Positions 1 through 9,043 are shown, counted from the first letter of the stretch. The stretch is 64,000 nt of DNA from Emticicia fluvialis (GCF_024793945.1 NZ_JANUSD010000010.1:124001-188000); one strand, 5' to 3'. Numbers and translations are program-made. The notes: generated by a model from the letters alone, not told the origin.

Positions 1-244
1 TAAATTCGGTGGGGCGGCCGTCTTCGGTGCCGTCCCAGCCTTCCATGGGTAAGATGCAGAATCGGTTGCCGATATACCTGCCCGACTGCAAAGAAATTCC
101 CTGAGCAAAGGGCGATTCGGCTGCATCAACCAGTTCATCATCAAAATCGAGGTCGACCTGGTTGTCAGCCAGATACTTACGTAAATCGGCGGTGGTTTTT
201 AACTGGGCAACTCTTGAATATTTCGGTTTACTTTTGGTACTCAT
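1..244 (-). CDS. NADH:flavin oxidoreductase / old yellow enzyme-like, N-terminal part only
   Basis: The reverse strand opens with ATG at 242-244 and stays open for 81 codons to the window edge, so the C-terminal part lies outside. The visible protein begins MSTKSKPKYSRV and contains IGNRFCILPMEGWDGT, which resembles the first strand/loop of the FMN-binding TIM barrel in old-yellow-enzyme-type NADH:flavin oxidoreductases (the N-R-x-x-x-x-P-M-E segment). Such enzymes reduce activated C=C bonds with NAD(P)H in the cytoplasm; the substrate cannot be told. It starts 16 bp after the GH88-like gene and is probably the last visible gene of that operon. The family call rests on a short N-terminus. Confidence 0.7.
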   Translation of the reverse strand, partial: MSTKSKPKYSRVAQLKTTADLRKYLADNQVDLDFDDELVDAAESPFAQGISLQSGRYIGNRFCILPMEGWDGTEDGRPTEF

Positions 245-260
245 GTTCGGGTGGTCAGGT

Positions 261-1646
261 TTAGCTGTTCAGACAGTTATAAAAAGTGTAGTAAGTGCCA
301 TTATCAATCAGCTTCTGCACATACAAAGCCACTTCTCTGATATGATAATCGCCCCACATACTTGATTCGCCGCAGGCAATTTTGCTTCCTTCCGGCACGT
401 AGTCCCAGCCATTAGGTTGGTGATAAATTGAATGCAACAAAATACCCTGATGCGCGTGGCTGGTGCTCAGGTAGGGTTCTTCCAGCAAACGGTTCAGTAC
501 TGTCAGTCCTGTCTGCCAGTATTTTTCCCCGGCGTCGGTTTCTCCTTTGTTGCTCAGGTACTTACCCAAACGCAATAAACCCTGTGCCGCAATGGCCGCC
601 GCCGAGCTGTCGACAGGCTCGTAATCATTAAACGGATTGGCGGGCTGGTCAAGGTAATTGCCCAGTTTGTGCAGGTTAGGTGCGCCGGTATCCCAGTAAG
701 GTATGCCGTCTACCGGGGTATGTTCTATGTAAAAATCGCAGGTAGCGCGGGCGGCTCTCAGCATATAATTTTCTATTACGTGGCGCCCACCGAAAGGGTC
801 CAGCTCGGCATCGTGCAAGGTACTGATAAACTCAAGCTCTTCGGCAAAGCCGCAGATAGCCCAGGCGAGTCCGCGGGTCCAGGTCGTGAAACCTGTATAG
901 CCCTGTTGAGAATTAGGACAGCGGAAATTACCGTCGGTAGTATTAAAAATGCTTTCGTGTGCGGTGCGCCCCCAGATATCGTAGGTGTCGCGGCCTTCGC
1001 CGTAGAACACCGAGTAATCGGCGGTGGCTTTTATATGAGATAAGGCCCTGCCCAGTAAACTTATTTTTATATCGTTTTCTGCCTGAAAAACATGCCCCAG
1101 TTTGTAGCTGAGCATGAGCGCACGGCACGAGCGGATGGTATCTACAAACAAAGAATGTGGCCCGTTGAACGAGTGAATAAAACCTCCGTTTTTAATGGGT
1201 GTCCAGCGGCTGGCCTGCACGGCGCCTGATATTTTGAGTGCCAGTTCGTAAAAGTTTTTCTCCCAGGGGTTGTGTTCAATTTTGCCTTCCTGCATCAGCC
1301 GCAACAGGTTGCCGTAGGTACTTACGTTGTTGAAGCCGTGGTCGTGCACGCCTATATGGCTGATGTGCGGCGCCATTAAATCAATGGTTTTCTGGCGGCC
1401 CATTTCCAGAAAACGGGTGTCGCCCGTTGCATCAAACTGTAAAATGGCCGAACCGAACTGAAAGCCCTGTGTCCACTCTGTCCAGCCACGGGTAGTGTAT
1501 TTACCAGCGGCAGTAAAAACAGGCGAACCCTTTGAAACATCATAATTATACTCAATAGAAGAGATTTTTTCGCCTGAGAGCTCCCAGAACTTTTTTAGTT
1601 TATTGCTTAAATCAGTTGGTTGAAGATGGTAATCAATGCGAATCAT
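261..1646 (-). CDS. GH88-type unsaturated glucuronyl hydrolase-like protein
   Basis: A 461-aa protein, close to other (alpha/alpha)6-barrel glycosidases of family GH88 (unsaturated glucuronyl hydrolases, which hydrate the 4,5-double bond left by polysaccharide lyases). Two Asp positions fit the GH88 catalytic pair: D102 in VHDHGF (compare HDxGF) and D169 in SLFVDTIRS. Other family-like stretches are WTQGFQFGSAIL near 58-70 and WGDYH close to the C-terminus. No signal peptide is visible, so it is probably cytoplasmic. Its ATG overlaps the stop of the upstream isomerase-like gene by one base (TAATG), implying translational coupling. The exact sugar substrate is not readable. Confidence 0.75.
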   Translation of the reverse strand: MIRIDYHLQPTDLSNKLKKFWELSGEKISSIEYNYDVSKGSPVFTAAGKYTTRGWTEWTQGFQFGSAILQFDATGDTRFLEMGRQKTIDLMAPHISHIGVHDHGFNNVSTYGNLLRLMQEGKIEHNPWEKNFYELALKISGAVQASRWTPIKNGGFIHSFNGPHSLFVDTIRSCRALMLSYKLGHVFQAENDIKISLLGRALSHIKATADYSVFYGEGRDTYDIWGRTAHESIFNTTDGNFRCPNSQQGYTGFTTWTRGLAWAICGFAEELEFISTLHDAELDPFGGRHVIENYMLRAARATCDFYIEHTPVDGIPYWDTGAPNLHKLGNYLDQPANPFNDYEPVDSSAAAIAAQGLLRLGKYLSNKGETDAGEKYWQTGLTVLNRLLEEPYLSTSHAHQGILLHSIYHQPNGWDYVPEGSKIACGESSMWGDYHIREVALYVQKLIDNGTYYTFYNCLNS

Positions 1647-2515
1647 TAGCGGTGGGTTTTATTTTTTTTCAGATTTTTTAAATAGGCTATGGTTTGTGGT
1701 ACCTGTGTGGCAATGTTTGCGCTTTCGTCTTCTATATAATAATGTTCTACACCGGCTTTGCGGGCGGCAGTTAACACGGCCGGAATGTCTATCTGGCCTG
1801 TGCCCAGCGCCACATCGTTTTCAGGAGAAGTACCGCCCGACAGATTACCCGCCACGCCTTTTTTCAGGTCTTTGAGGTGCATCAGTTTAAAACGGTTGCC
1901 GTATTTGTTAAGCAATGCGGCCGGATCCTGACCGGGGAAGAATGTCCAGAGGATATCCATTTCAAAACTTACGTATTTTGGGTCAGTGTTTTGCACGATG
2001 TAGTCGAACAAGGTTCCGTTTTCATGCGGTTGAAATTCGTAGCCATGATTATGGTAGCAGAAGCTTAGCCCGTACTTATCTTTCAGAATTTTGCCGAAAC
2101 GGTTGAAATCCTCTACCGTTTTTTGGGCAGTTGCCAAGGTAAAAGGCGCCTGATGTGGTATCCAGGCTACGCGTACAAAACTGGCGCCGAGGGTTTGTGC
2201 ATTTTTGGCTACTTCGTCAATATTATTGGTCAGGTCGGGGTAGCCTACACCGAATGACGAGCATTTCATACCGCGGGCATCTAACAAGTTGCGTAGTTCC
2301 TGCGCTGTTTTACCAAACAGGCTCGAAAACTCCATATCGGTTATGCCCAGAGCCTTGATGGTGTCCAGCGTTGCGGCCACATCTTTACCCAGACTTTTGC
2401 GATAAGTATAAGATACCATGCCCGGTTTGTCAGGAAAAAGCGCTTTGCCTTTCTGCGCCATTAGCGGGGCAATGCCTGCCAGTAATAATACTAAAGGGTA
2501 GAATAGTTTCTTCAT
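1646..2515 (-). CDS. Secreted sugar phosphate isomerase/epimerase-like TIM barrel
   Basis: The start is placed at ATG 2513-2515 because it begins a good signal peptide (MKKLFYPLVLLLAGIAPLMAQ); an in-frame upstream Met would add nine polar residues and spoil it. The mature part is a xylose isomerase-like / AP-endonuclease-2 TIM barrel. Metal-ligand candidates are His in YHNHGYEF, Asp in FEMDILW, His in LMHLKDL and Glu in YIEDES. In Bacteroidota such exported isomerase-like proteins are frequent in sugar operons, but their reaction is rarely known. It lies 16 bp after a similar gene and overlaps the GH88-like start by one base. Confidence 0.8.
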   Translation of the reverse strand: MKKLFYPLVLLLAGIAPLMAQKGKALFPDKPGMVSYTYRKSLGKDVAATLDTIKALGITDMEFSSLFGKTAQELRNLLDARGMKCSSFGVGYPDLTNNIDEVAKNAQTLGASFVRVAWIPHQAPFTLATAQKTVEDFNRFGKILKDKYGLSFCYHNHGYEFQPHENGTLFDYIVQNTDPKYVSFEMDILWTFFPGQDPAALLNKYGNRFKLMHLKDLKKGVAGNLSGGTSPENDVALGTGQIDIPAVLTAARKAGVEHYYIEDESANIATQVPQTIAYLKNLKKNKTHR

Positions 2516-2531
2516 TTTTGGTTTTGGGGTT

Positions 2532-3461
2532 TTACAAACCATTATCTTTCATCCAGCCTTTCAAAACCATCAGGTCTTTTTTCATGGCTGAGGTAACAAC
2601 GCCAGGTTCTACAGTGATGGTTTTAGCGCCGTTTTCTGCACCACCGAGCTTGTACTCAAAGTGCATGGTAACAGGTACAGAAACATTGTATTGTTTCAGT
2701 AAAGAAAGGTATTTGCCGTAGTTGACAACTCCCTGCCCCAGCGGACAGCCCTCTTTTACTATCTTGTCGGCATTAGGCACACGTCTGAAATCTTTGATGG
2801 CTATTGACTTGATATAGGGCCGGATGATTCTGAAACCTACCTCCCAGGATGTCTCGCTTTCGTGCGTAGCATGATGCACATCATACTGGCAGCCCAGAAA
2901 AGGCGAGTTGATTTTTTTGAGAATCGGTTCAAAGTCCCATACGGCAGCGCCCAGAAAAAGCCCGGCGTGGTTCTGGTATTCGGCAGAGATATTATACTTT
3001 TTGCTCATTTGTGCCACGCCCCTCATTTTTTCTTCAAAGGTTGCCACTTGCGCCAGGATATCCTTTTTCATATCGAACTGATACCAGCCCATACGGAAGT
3101 GCTTAATACCCAGTGCCGATGCCGTGCGCAATACATGCTCGGTAAGGGGGGTGGCTTCCAGAATATTGGTAACAATCATGGGCATACCAATACCGGCCTT
3201 TTTGCAGGCTTCAACTGCTTTGGGCAGGTCTTCATCCACGCGTTCGGGTATTACGTGGCCATCGGGGCGAACGGTTAAGTCAATGCCATCAAAACCGATG
3301 GCAGCCACGGTTTCGGCTAATTTGATGTAGTCGGGTATCCAGTGGAGCGTCTTTGAAAACACGTTGATTTTCGGCTCGGGTGTGGGCTGTGCAAAAACTA
3401 TATTACTTTTTGCAAAAATACTACCAGTAATGGCAGTGCCTATAAAATGTCGTCTGTCCAT
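2532..3461 (-). CDS. Sugar phosphate isomerase/epimerase-like protein, exported
   Basis: The chosen start is ATG 3459-3461, giving MDRRHFIGTAITGSIFA..., a signal with an RR-containing N-terminus that may use Sec or Tat. The longer open frame begins 30 codons earlier in AT-rich leader sequence and looks non-coding. The fold is a xylose isomerase-like TIM barrel with YQNHAG, CQYDVHHATHE, SIAIKDF and MHFEYKLGG in the positions where family members carry metal ligands. It is the first gene of the minus-strand operon running to the left edge and is a distant paralogue of the next gene. The substrate is unknown. Confidence 0.8.
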   Translation of the reverse strand: MDRRHFIGTAITGSIFAKSNIVFAQPTPEPKINVFSKTLHWIPDYIKLAETVAAIGFDGIDLTVRPDGHVIPERVDEDLPKAVEACKKAGIGMPMIVTNILEATPLTEHVLRTASALGIKHFRMGWYQFDMKKDILAQVATFEEKMRGVAQMSKKYNISAEYQNHAGLFLGAAVWDFEPILKKINSPFLGCQYDVHHATHESETSWEVGFRIIRPYIKSIAIKDFRRVPNADKIVKEGCPLGQGVVNYGKYLSLLKQYNVSVPVTMHFEYKLGGAENGAKTITVEPGVVTSAMKKDLMVLKGWMKDNGL

Positions 3462-3718
3462 GCTTAAAATTAGTAAAATAATTCTAACAGAAGTACAATT
3501 TATGAGGTGAAAAATTATGATTCGGAAGATAAAATTTTGGTAGACCCGCAAGCAGTGCAGCTAAGCGAAGAATTGGGATATCGATGAACTTCGAATATCA
3601 ACGATAGGTAGAAATTTATTATATTGAGAGGCAATCCAAACTTTAAATCAATCATTTCACTTTTTGGATATGCCTCTGAAGCCGCTCTGCTTGCGGCTCT
3701 GCGAGAAAATATTAAATA

Positions 3719-4216
3719 TTACCCACCCCGCTGATTAATAAATATTTGGGTAAAATACAGATTGCCGTTTCTGGCCCGTGCTATGCCAACACCTGTGAGG
3801 TTATAATTACCTTCAATATTGGTGCGATGACCAGGGCTTTTTATCCATTCTTTTACCACTTCTTTGGCTGAAAGCTGCCCGTAGGCTACGTTTTCGGCAC
3901 TGGCATTGGCATTACTGATAGTTTTCATGAGCCTGGCTACGCGTTTATCGAATCCGCCATGCCCAAACCTTACCTTGCCCATTGCCATATTGAGGCTGTG
4001 TGTGGTGGCTTCATCGGTTATCTGCGGCATAAGGCGAAGGGGTTTCAGGTGCCGGGTGGCGCGGTAAGCATTTACTTCGTTATTGATGGCAAGCTGCATA
4101 CTTTCAAGGTCATTAGCTGTATGGCTGTTTTGCGCGGGTACATTTGTGCGGCAACTGAGCCAGAGCATGGCGGCCACACCAATCAAGAGCATCCGTTTCA
4201 TTTTGTATTTTTTCAA
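3719..4216 (-). CDS. CAP/SCP-domain lipoprotein
   Basis: A 165-aa protein with an N-terminal lipoprotein signal: a hydrophobic run ending in the lipobox-like LWLSC. The rest is a single CAP (SCP/PR-1-like) domain. Visible family marks are the first conserved His in THSLNMA, FGHGGFDKR, then ENVAYG and KSPGHRTNIEGNYNLTGVGIA, which holds the second His-containing signature. Bacterial CAP proteins are extracytoplasmic and mostly of unknown function. It stands alone, downstream of the DUF4097 operon on the same strand but separated from it by a hairpin. Confidence 0.85.
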   Translation of the reverse strand: MKKYKMKRMLLIGVAAMLWLSCRTNVPAQNSHTANDLESMQLAINNEVNAYRATRHLKPLRLMPQITDEATTHSLNMAMGKVRFGHGGFDKRVARLMKTISNANASAENVAYGQLSAKEVVKEWIKSPGHRTNIEGNYNLTGVGIARARNGNLYFTQIFINQRGG

Positions 4217-4307
4217 ACATTAACGTATGCAACCGGGTAGGATATTGTTCTGGTGCCTGATGTAGAAAAAGAAGTTGTGCAGAAATAAACCAATAAAAGC
4301 TTTTAAA

Positions 4308-4334
4308 AGAGTGGCCTCCGGCAAGTGCCGGAGG
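4308..4334 (-). terminator. Hairpin terminator after the DUF4097 operon
   Basis: An inverted repeat with 9-bp arms CCTCCGGCA / TGCCGGAGG and a 2-bp loop occupies 4315-4334. On the minus strand it is followed by CCACTCTTTT, a short T-tract. It lies 34 bp beyond the stop of the last DUF4097 gene, the usual place for an intrinsic terminator. Confidence 0.65.
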
Positions 4335-4367
4335 AACATCTAATTTATAATTCTGTATGGGAACAAT

Positions 4368-5195
4368 TTATTTGGCGCGACGGATATAAATATTGCCGTG
4401 CATGTTTTTCATCATTATTTCGCTGCCTCCGGCGTTTACTTTACCCTGAATCCAGTCTTCAATGTTTACTTTATACATACCGTTCTGAGCAGTTTTATTA
4501 GACTTAGGAGCCGTTTTATCTACGTCGATATCAAAATCGCTGTACACTTCTCCCCGGTCTGACTTCACCTTTACGTTGAACTTGGCCGTTGCCGGAAACG
4601 TAACATCCACATTGCCATTAAGGGTAGTGAAGGCCATCGGTGAATTAGCCACCGATTTAAAATTGGCTTTTATGGCTCCGTTTGTTGTATTGGCCACGGC
4701 AGAGCCGGATATATTGCTTAGCACTATGCCTCCGTTTACGTTATTCACTTCCATATCGCCCGCAACGTTTTCAATGCTGATTTCGCCATTGTTGATGGTA
4801 CTGACTTTCAGAGAAAAGTTATGAGGTACTTTTATGGTAAGGTTAACCGGCTGACGGGCACTTTGGGCTGATACCTCTACTCGGTTATTTTTTTCTTCGG
4901 CTGATATTTCAAGCCCGCCGCGGGGCGTAATCCGCTTCATGCCCTGGCTGCCTTCTTCTGTTCTTTCTTTTCTTGTATTAGCCACCGACTCTGCGTCAAT
5001 AACAATATCTTTACCTGCATAACCCACCACCTTAATAGAGCCATGAATTAACCCTACCTTTAAAGAACCCGGTTTGGCGGGGTCTGTCAATGGTACTACC
5101 AGTTGTTCTTTGACTTCGTTTTGTGCAGCTACTGTATGGATAGTAATGGTTGATACCAGCAGCATCATTCCTAAAATTGATTGGTAATTTTTCAT
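4368..5195 (-). CDS. DUF4097-family beta-strand-repeat protein, exported
   Basis: The start is placed at ATG 5193-5195, one base after the preceding stop; it opens a signal peptide MKNYQSILGMMLLVSTI...AAQ. The longer open frame would overlap the upstream gene by about 120 bp. The mature protein is built of short beta-strand repeats rich in NG turns (VSTINNGEISIENV, NVNGGIVLSNISG, NTTNGAIKANF, TLNGNVDVTFP), the right-handed beta-helix-like pattern of DUF4097 'adhesin' proteins. It is the last of four genes headed by an ECF sigma factor, so it is probably a cell-surface product under that regulator. Its biochemical role is unknown. Confidence 0.85.
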   Translation of the reverse strand: MKNYQSILGMMLLVSTITIHTVAAQNEVKEQLVVPLTDPAKPGSLKVGLIHGSIKVVGYAGKDIVIDAESVANTRKERTEEGSQGMKRITPRGGLEISAEEKNNRVEVSAQSARQPVNLTIKVPHNFSLKVSTINNGEISIENVAGDMEVNNVNGGIVLSNISGSAVANTTNGAIKANFKSVANSPMAFTTLNGNVDVTFPATAKFNVKVKSDRGEVYSDFDIDVDKTAPKSNKTAQNGMYKVNIEDWIQGKVNAGGSEIMMKNMHGNIYIRRAK

Positions 5196-5196
5196 T

Positions 5197-6063
5197 TTAC
5201 GATTGCTTTTTAATATAAATGTTTCCGTTGAACGTTTCGAATCTGAATAATCTGCCACCTTTTCCGATTCGGATGGATGACCGTTTGTCGAGCTTATAGA
5301 CTGTTTTTTCGCCATTATGCTCCGTATTTTTTATTACTTCCGGGGCCAGCAGTTCGGCATCAGGGAAATCGGTATAAAACCCGCCATTGAAACTCTTGAA
5401 CTGCAAGTCGGCCGAAAATGAAGCCGGATATGTTACCCTGATGTTACCATTAAGTGTGTAATAAGACGATTTCTCGGGCGGGCTGCTGAGGTAATTGATG
5501 GTTACGTCGCCATTAATGGTGTGCACATCTGTTGTTCCTCTGGCATTTTCAAGCGCAATACCGCCATTAATATTACGGGCCTTTATATTGCCGCTCACAT
5601 CTTTTACATGCACTTCGCCATTATTAATGGTTGATACATCAAGATTAATATTTGCGGGTACCCTGATAATAAAGTTAAGATTGCTTCGGTATTCAATCCG
5701 GCGTTCCCGGTTGTTGTTTCTTCTTTCTTCATGAGGGCGGGTGTAATAAGGCGCTTTAATGTAAACCAGAATGCTGTCGCCGGTTTCTTCAAATTCTAGT
5801 TTAAACTCTTCTTTGCCTTCGTCAACAATGGCCTGGGTTTTACCCGAAATGGTTTTATCAATTTCTACCAGAACCTTTGTGCCTGTGTAACTCTCTACCT
5901 TAATAGAGCCGTCGATATTATAGACACCGACGACTGTCTGGGCGGCAGGCTTTTTTAACTCAAATTGCTTGCTGATATGCTCTTTAAATTCGAGCTTCTG
6001 CGCTGCAGCAGGGGTACAGCCAAGCACCACACCTGCTAAAAGTAGGATAACCAATTGTTTCAT
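5197..6063 (-). CDS. DUF4097-family beta-strand-repeat protein, exported
   Basis: A 288-aa protein with a signal peptide (MKQLVILLLAGVVLGCTPAAAQ; the Cys suggests a possible lipobox VVLGC). It has the same NG-turn beta repeats as its downstream neighbour: VSTINNGEVHVKDVSG, NINGGIALENARG, TINGDVTINYL, TLNGNIRVTYP, FNGGFYTDF and FNGNIYIKK. The two genes are tandem paralogues one base apart. It follows the anti-sigma gene by 26 bp, so the four genes read as one transcript. No catalytic motif is visible; a structural or envelope-stress role is inferred from context only. Confidence 0.85.
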   Translation of the reverse strand: MKQLVILLLAGVVLGCTPAAAQKLEFKEHISKQFELKKPAAQTVVGVYNIDGSIKVESYTGTKVLVEIDKTISGKTQAIVDEGKEEFKLEFEETGDSILVYIKAPYYTRPHEERRNNNRERRIEYRSNLNFIIRVPANINLDVSTINNGEVHVKDVSGNIKARNINGGIALENARGTTDVHTINGDVTINYLSSPPEKSSYYTLNGNIRVTYPASFSADLQFKSFNGGFYTDFPDAELLAPEVIKNTEHNGEKTVYKLDKRSSIRIGKGGRLFRFETFNGNIYIKKQS

Positions 6064-6089
6064 AATTTTGTATGTTTATGCTGAAAACG

Positions 6090-6911
6090 CTACGATAAAG
6101 CCTTAATGGTTTCTTTGATTTTGGTTTTTACGATAATGTCAACATTATCCTGTTCCAGCAACCGTTGCAGCGGTTTAATAGAACGTTTCTCTTCCAGTTT
6201 CACCATTACATCGGCCAGGGCGGCCTGAACCAGCGGGGTGTCCTGCTTCAGTATAGAATGCACCAGCCCTTCTCTTACTTTGGGGTGGTCGGCCAGTTGC
6301 ACCAGGGCTTCCAGCGTTACCAGCCGCACGTTTACGTTAGAGTCGTTATTGAGGGTGCTAAACAGGGCATCTACCACTTTTTCGTCAACATCGCCTATTT
6401 CTTTGGTATAGCTAACGGCACGCAGGCGTTCGTTAGCCGATGAATTTTGCAGCAGCGAAAGCACTACTTTCTGGTTCATGTCCTGCACCTGAGCCGAAAG
6501 CACCTCAATCTGCTCTTTATAATCTGGCGTGCGGCGGTCGTTGAGCCAGTATCCACCCACCAGGCCCACAAAAAGTACACATAAGCTATAGGCCAGCCTT
6601 ACTACATTGCGCGGAGCAAAAATTACTTCTATGCCTTTGCGCAGGGTTTCCCATACGGTTGGTTTATGTTCCTTCTTCCGGGCATCGGCCTTGAAGGTTT
6701 CCAGCATGGTATAAAACTGTATCGGCAGGTTGTGGCTGGGGTTGGGTACATTTACGTTTCCCATAGCTTCCCACAGTTTACGTGTAGCCTGTAATTCTGC
6801 CTGGCAGTCGGGGCACTGATTCAGGTGTATTTCAAAAGCTGCCCTTTCATCTGCCTGCAACTGGTTATTCAGCCAGTCCAGCATTTTATCTCCTGCTTGT
6901 TCACAATTCAT
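6090..6911 (-). CDS. Zinc-finger anti-sigma factor with C-terminal HEAT-like repeats
   Basis: With the start at ATG 6909-6911 the protein begins MNCEQAGDKML and overlaps the sigma-factor gene by 11 bp. Residues 1-50 form a zf-HC2 anti-sigma domain (Cys, then HLNQCPDC with the HxxxCxxC ligands). A single membrane segment follows (LAYSLCVLFVGLVGGYW), then an extracytoplasmic part with HEAT-like helical repeats (VVDALFSTLNNDSNVNVRLVTLEALVQLA and two further units). The known role of such proteins is to hold the cognate ECF sigma factor at the membrane until a signal arrives. The HEAT-like outer part could be the sensor; that is inference. Confidence 0.85.
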   Translation of the reverse strand: MNCEQAGDKMLDWLNNQLQADERAAFEIHLNQCPDCQAELQATRKLWEAMGNVNVPNPSHNLPIQFYTMLETFKADARKKEHKPTVWETLRKGIEVIFAPRNVVRLAYSLCVLFVGLVGGYWLNDRRTPDYKEQIEVLSAQVQDMNQKVVLSLLQNSSANERLRAVSYTKEIGDVDEKVVDALFSTLNNDSNVNVRLVTLEALVQLADHPKVREGLVHSILKQDTPLVQAALADVMVKLEEKRSIKPLQRLLEQDNVDIIVKTKIKETIKALS

Positions 6912-7470
6912 GAGCTTTGCCTCCATTTTCAATTTTTAAATAATGTTTCTTCAGTTCATTCATGGCACGGTGCACACGCACTTTAATGGCGCCTTCGGTG
7001 GTATTCAGTATGGATGCGATTTCATCATATTTCAGCTCCTGATACCTACTCATAACCAGCACTTCTTTGTGCTCGGGGCTTAATTTATCTAAAGCTATTT
7101 GCAGCGCCTCGGTTTGCTGTTTTTTCTCCAGTTCGCCATCGGCGGTGGCATCTCCGCTTATCCTTTCGGCATAGGCTTCCACATCATAATGCTGCTGCGA
7201 CCGCTTGTTTTGCCTGTACGCATCTTTGATTACATTACGGGCCAGGTGATACATCCAGGTATGAAACTCGCCCTCTGCGGTAAACGTGTGCCTGTATTTC
7301 AACATCCGATAAAACACATTCTGCACCAGGTCTTCGCTCGTTTGTGAGTCGCCTGTCATGTGATACAGGAACCCATACAGGGGGCGATGGTAACGCTCAA
7401 AGAGCAGTCCCATTTTATCGAGGTCGCCCGCTTTTACCTGGAGCATCAGTAGGTTATCTTGTGTATTCAC
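6901..7470 (-). CDS. ECF RNA polymerase sigma-70 factor
   Basis: A 189-aa sigma factor with region 2 (YGFLYHMTGDSQTSEDLVQNVFYRML ... WMYHLARNVIKDAYR) and region 4 (LSPEHKEVLVMSRYQELKYDEIASILNTTEGAIKVRVHRAMNELKK). The start appears to be GTG at 7468-7470, since no in-frame ATG lies between it and the upstream stop. It heads an operon with its anti-sigma factor and two DUF4097 proteins, an arrangement seen repeatedly in Bacteroidota, so it probably controls envelope functions and its own operon. Confidence 0.93.
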   Translation of the reverse strand: MNTQDNLLMLQVKAGDLDKMGLLFERYHRPLYGFLYHMTGDSQTSEDLVQNVFYRMLKYRHTFTAEGEFHTWMYHLARNVIKDAYRQNKRSQQHYDVEAYAERISGDATADGELEKKQQTEALQIALDKLSPEHKEVLVMSRYQELKYDEIASILNTTEGAIKVRVHRAMNELKKHYLKIENGGKAHEL

Positions 7471-7786
7471 ACGTTTATAAATGTAATGTTGTTATCAAAT
7501 TCGTAGTGGAAACCGCGCTGTATCTGAAAGGTTACAGGTAAATTAGAAAAAAAATGAAATATTTTACAATAGAACAAACAAAGCATTGAAAATCAATAAA
7601 ATACACACATCATAATCATATTTTTTCGTAAAGCTGCAATGCTTTCGGCTACTATGGCCCGTATAAGCCACGAATTTTCAAATTCATAATCTTCCAAAAA
7701 CCAGTTGCTGCAATTAGCCGCGTAAAACGAGGCGCAACCGAAAAATTTGTCTATTTTCGCAACTATACCATCAACAGGGTTTATTC
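7471..7786. other. Intergenic region between divergent sigma-factor and aldo/keto reductase genes
   Basis: These 316 bp should hold promoters for both divergent genes. No clean TTTG-N19-TAnnTTTG match was found on either strand. On the minus strand a TAACCTTTC sequence around 7523-7533 could belong to an ECF-type -35 region, which would suit autoregulation. No repeat or small gene is evident. Confidence 0.4.
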
Positions 7787-8740
7787 ATGAAATATCTTAC
7801 ATTTAGCAATGGTGATTTAATGCCTGCGCTGGGGCTTGGCACCTGGAAATCGGCCAAGGGCGAAATCTATAACACCATCAGAACCGCGCTGGAAATTGGC
7901 TACAGGCATTTTGATTGCGCTTTTATTTATGACAACGAACGCGAAATCGGGCAGGCTTTTGCCGATGCACTGAAAAATAATGAGGTAAAGCGTGAAGACC
8001 TCTGGATAACGTCTAAGCTATGGAACAACCGCCACCGCACAGAAGATGTGCAACCGGCCATTGAAAAATCATTGCGGCTTTTGCAGGTTGAATACCTTGA
8101 TTTGTACCTGATTCACTGGCCGATAGCGCTGGTTCGTTCGGTGAATTATCCGCAAAAGGCAGAAGATATGATAAGCCTGAATGACTTACCATTAAGCCAG
8201 ACCTGGCAGGCCATGATTGACATGAAGACAAAAGGGCTGACGAGGCACATTGGACTTTCTAATTTCAGTATTAAGAAAATAAGCGCTTTAAGAGACGAAA
8301 CAGGTGTAATGCCCGAAGCCCTGCAGGTAGAATTACAACCTTTTCTGCAACAAAAAACCCTGCTAGACTTTGCCCAACAAAATAATATAGCCTTAACGGG
8401 CTTTTGTCCGCTGGGATCGGCCGACCGACCGGCCAGCAGGGTCTCGGCCAATGAACCCAGGTTATTTGAAAACGAAACGATTCTGGCCATTGCGCAGGAA
8501 AAAAACTGCACCGCTGCACAGGTTATGCTGGCATGGGCTGTAAACCGTGGCACATCAGTAATACCTAAGTCGGTGCAGGAGCATCGGTTAAGGGAGAATC
8601 TGGCGGCAGCCGATATTGTGCTTTCTGCCGAACAAATGGACAGAATGGCGCAACTAGACCAGCATTACCGATACATTAAAGGTGATTTCTGGTGCCTGGA
8701 AGGAACCGATTATACCGTCGAGAATTTGTGGGATGAGTAA
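7787..8740 (+). CDS. Aldo/keto reductase (AKR superfamily)
   Basis: A 317-aa cytoplasmic NAD(P)H-dependent oxidoreductase of normal family length. The AKR catalytic tetrad is visible: D43 and Y48 (HFDCAFIYDNE), K77 (ITSKLWNN) and H110 (LIHWP). Cofactor-binding elements include GLSNFS near 166 and VIPKSVQEHRLRENL towards the C-terminus. It resembles alditol/aldose reductase-type AKRs rather than the two cofactor-similar but more distant AKRs further right. It stands alone on the plus strand between minus-strand genes. The substrate is unknown. Confidence 0.9.
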   Translation: MKYLTFSNGDLMPALGLGTWKSAKGEIYNTIRTALEIGYRHFDCAFIYDNEREIGQAFADALKNNEVKREDLWITSKLWNNRHRTEDVQPAIEKSLRLLQVEYLDLYLIHWPIALVRSVNYPQKAEDMISLNDLPLSQTWQAMIDMKTKGLTRHIGLSNFSIKKISALRDETGVMPEALQVELQPFLQQKTLLDFAQQNNIALTGFCPLGSADRPASRVSANEPRLFENETILAIAQEKNCTAAQVMLAWAVNRGTSVIPKSVQEHRLRENLAAADIVLSAEQMDRMAQLDQHYRYIKGDFWCLEGTDYTVENLWDE

Positions 8741-8743
8741 GGG

Positions 8744-9043
8744 CTACACCTCCATCTCAAGCAATGCATAACTTAAGGCCTTGCCGTGAGGGTCAATCGC
8801 TAATGATGTGGTTACACCTCCCAACAGGGCGTTCTGGCATACAAAAAGTAGGGAATGTATATTGGGCATTTCGTACCGGATGATTTCTCCGGATACTACG
8901 TCTTTCAGATGAGTTTTTACTTTTTCGGCCGTAATGGTTTTGCAAAGCATTTCGTAGTCTGATTCCTGGTAAGGTATCAATGACAGCGTAAGTGTGTTGC
9001 CTTTGTCTCCGGCACGGCTATGGGCTATGTTGTAGAGTTTCAT
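8744..9043 (-). CDS. AtuA-related ferredoxin-like-fold protein
   Basis: A small 99-aa protein beginning MKLYNIAHSRAGDKGNTLTLSL. The AHSRAGDKGNT signature is that of the short C-terminal domain found attached to or encoded beside AtuA (DUF1446) proteins. The AtuA main domain is encoded 322 bp upstream on the same strand, so the two would form the split version of a protein that is a fusion elsewhere. AtuA belongs to the acyclic terpene utilization pathway of pseudomonads; its chemistry here is not established. The two genes are separated by an octanucleotide-repeat tract. Confidence 0.8.
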   Translation of the reverse strand: MKLYNIAHSRAGDKGNTLTLSLIPYQESDYEMLCKTITAEKVKTHLKDVVSGEIIRYEMPNIHSLLFVCQNALLGGVTTSLAIDPHGKALSYALLEMEV

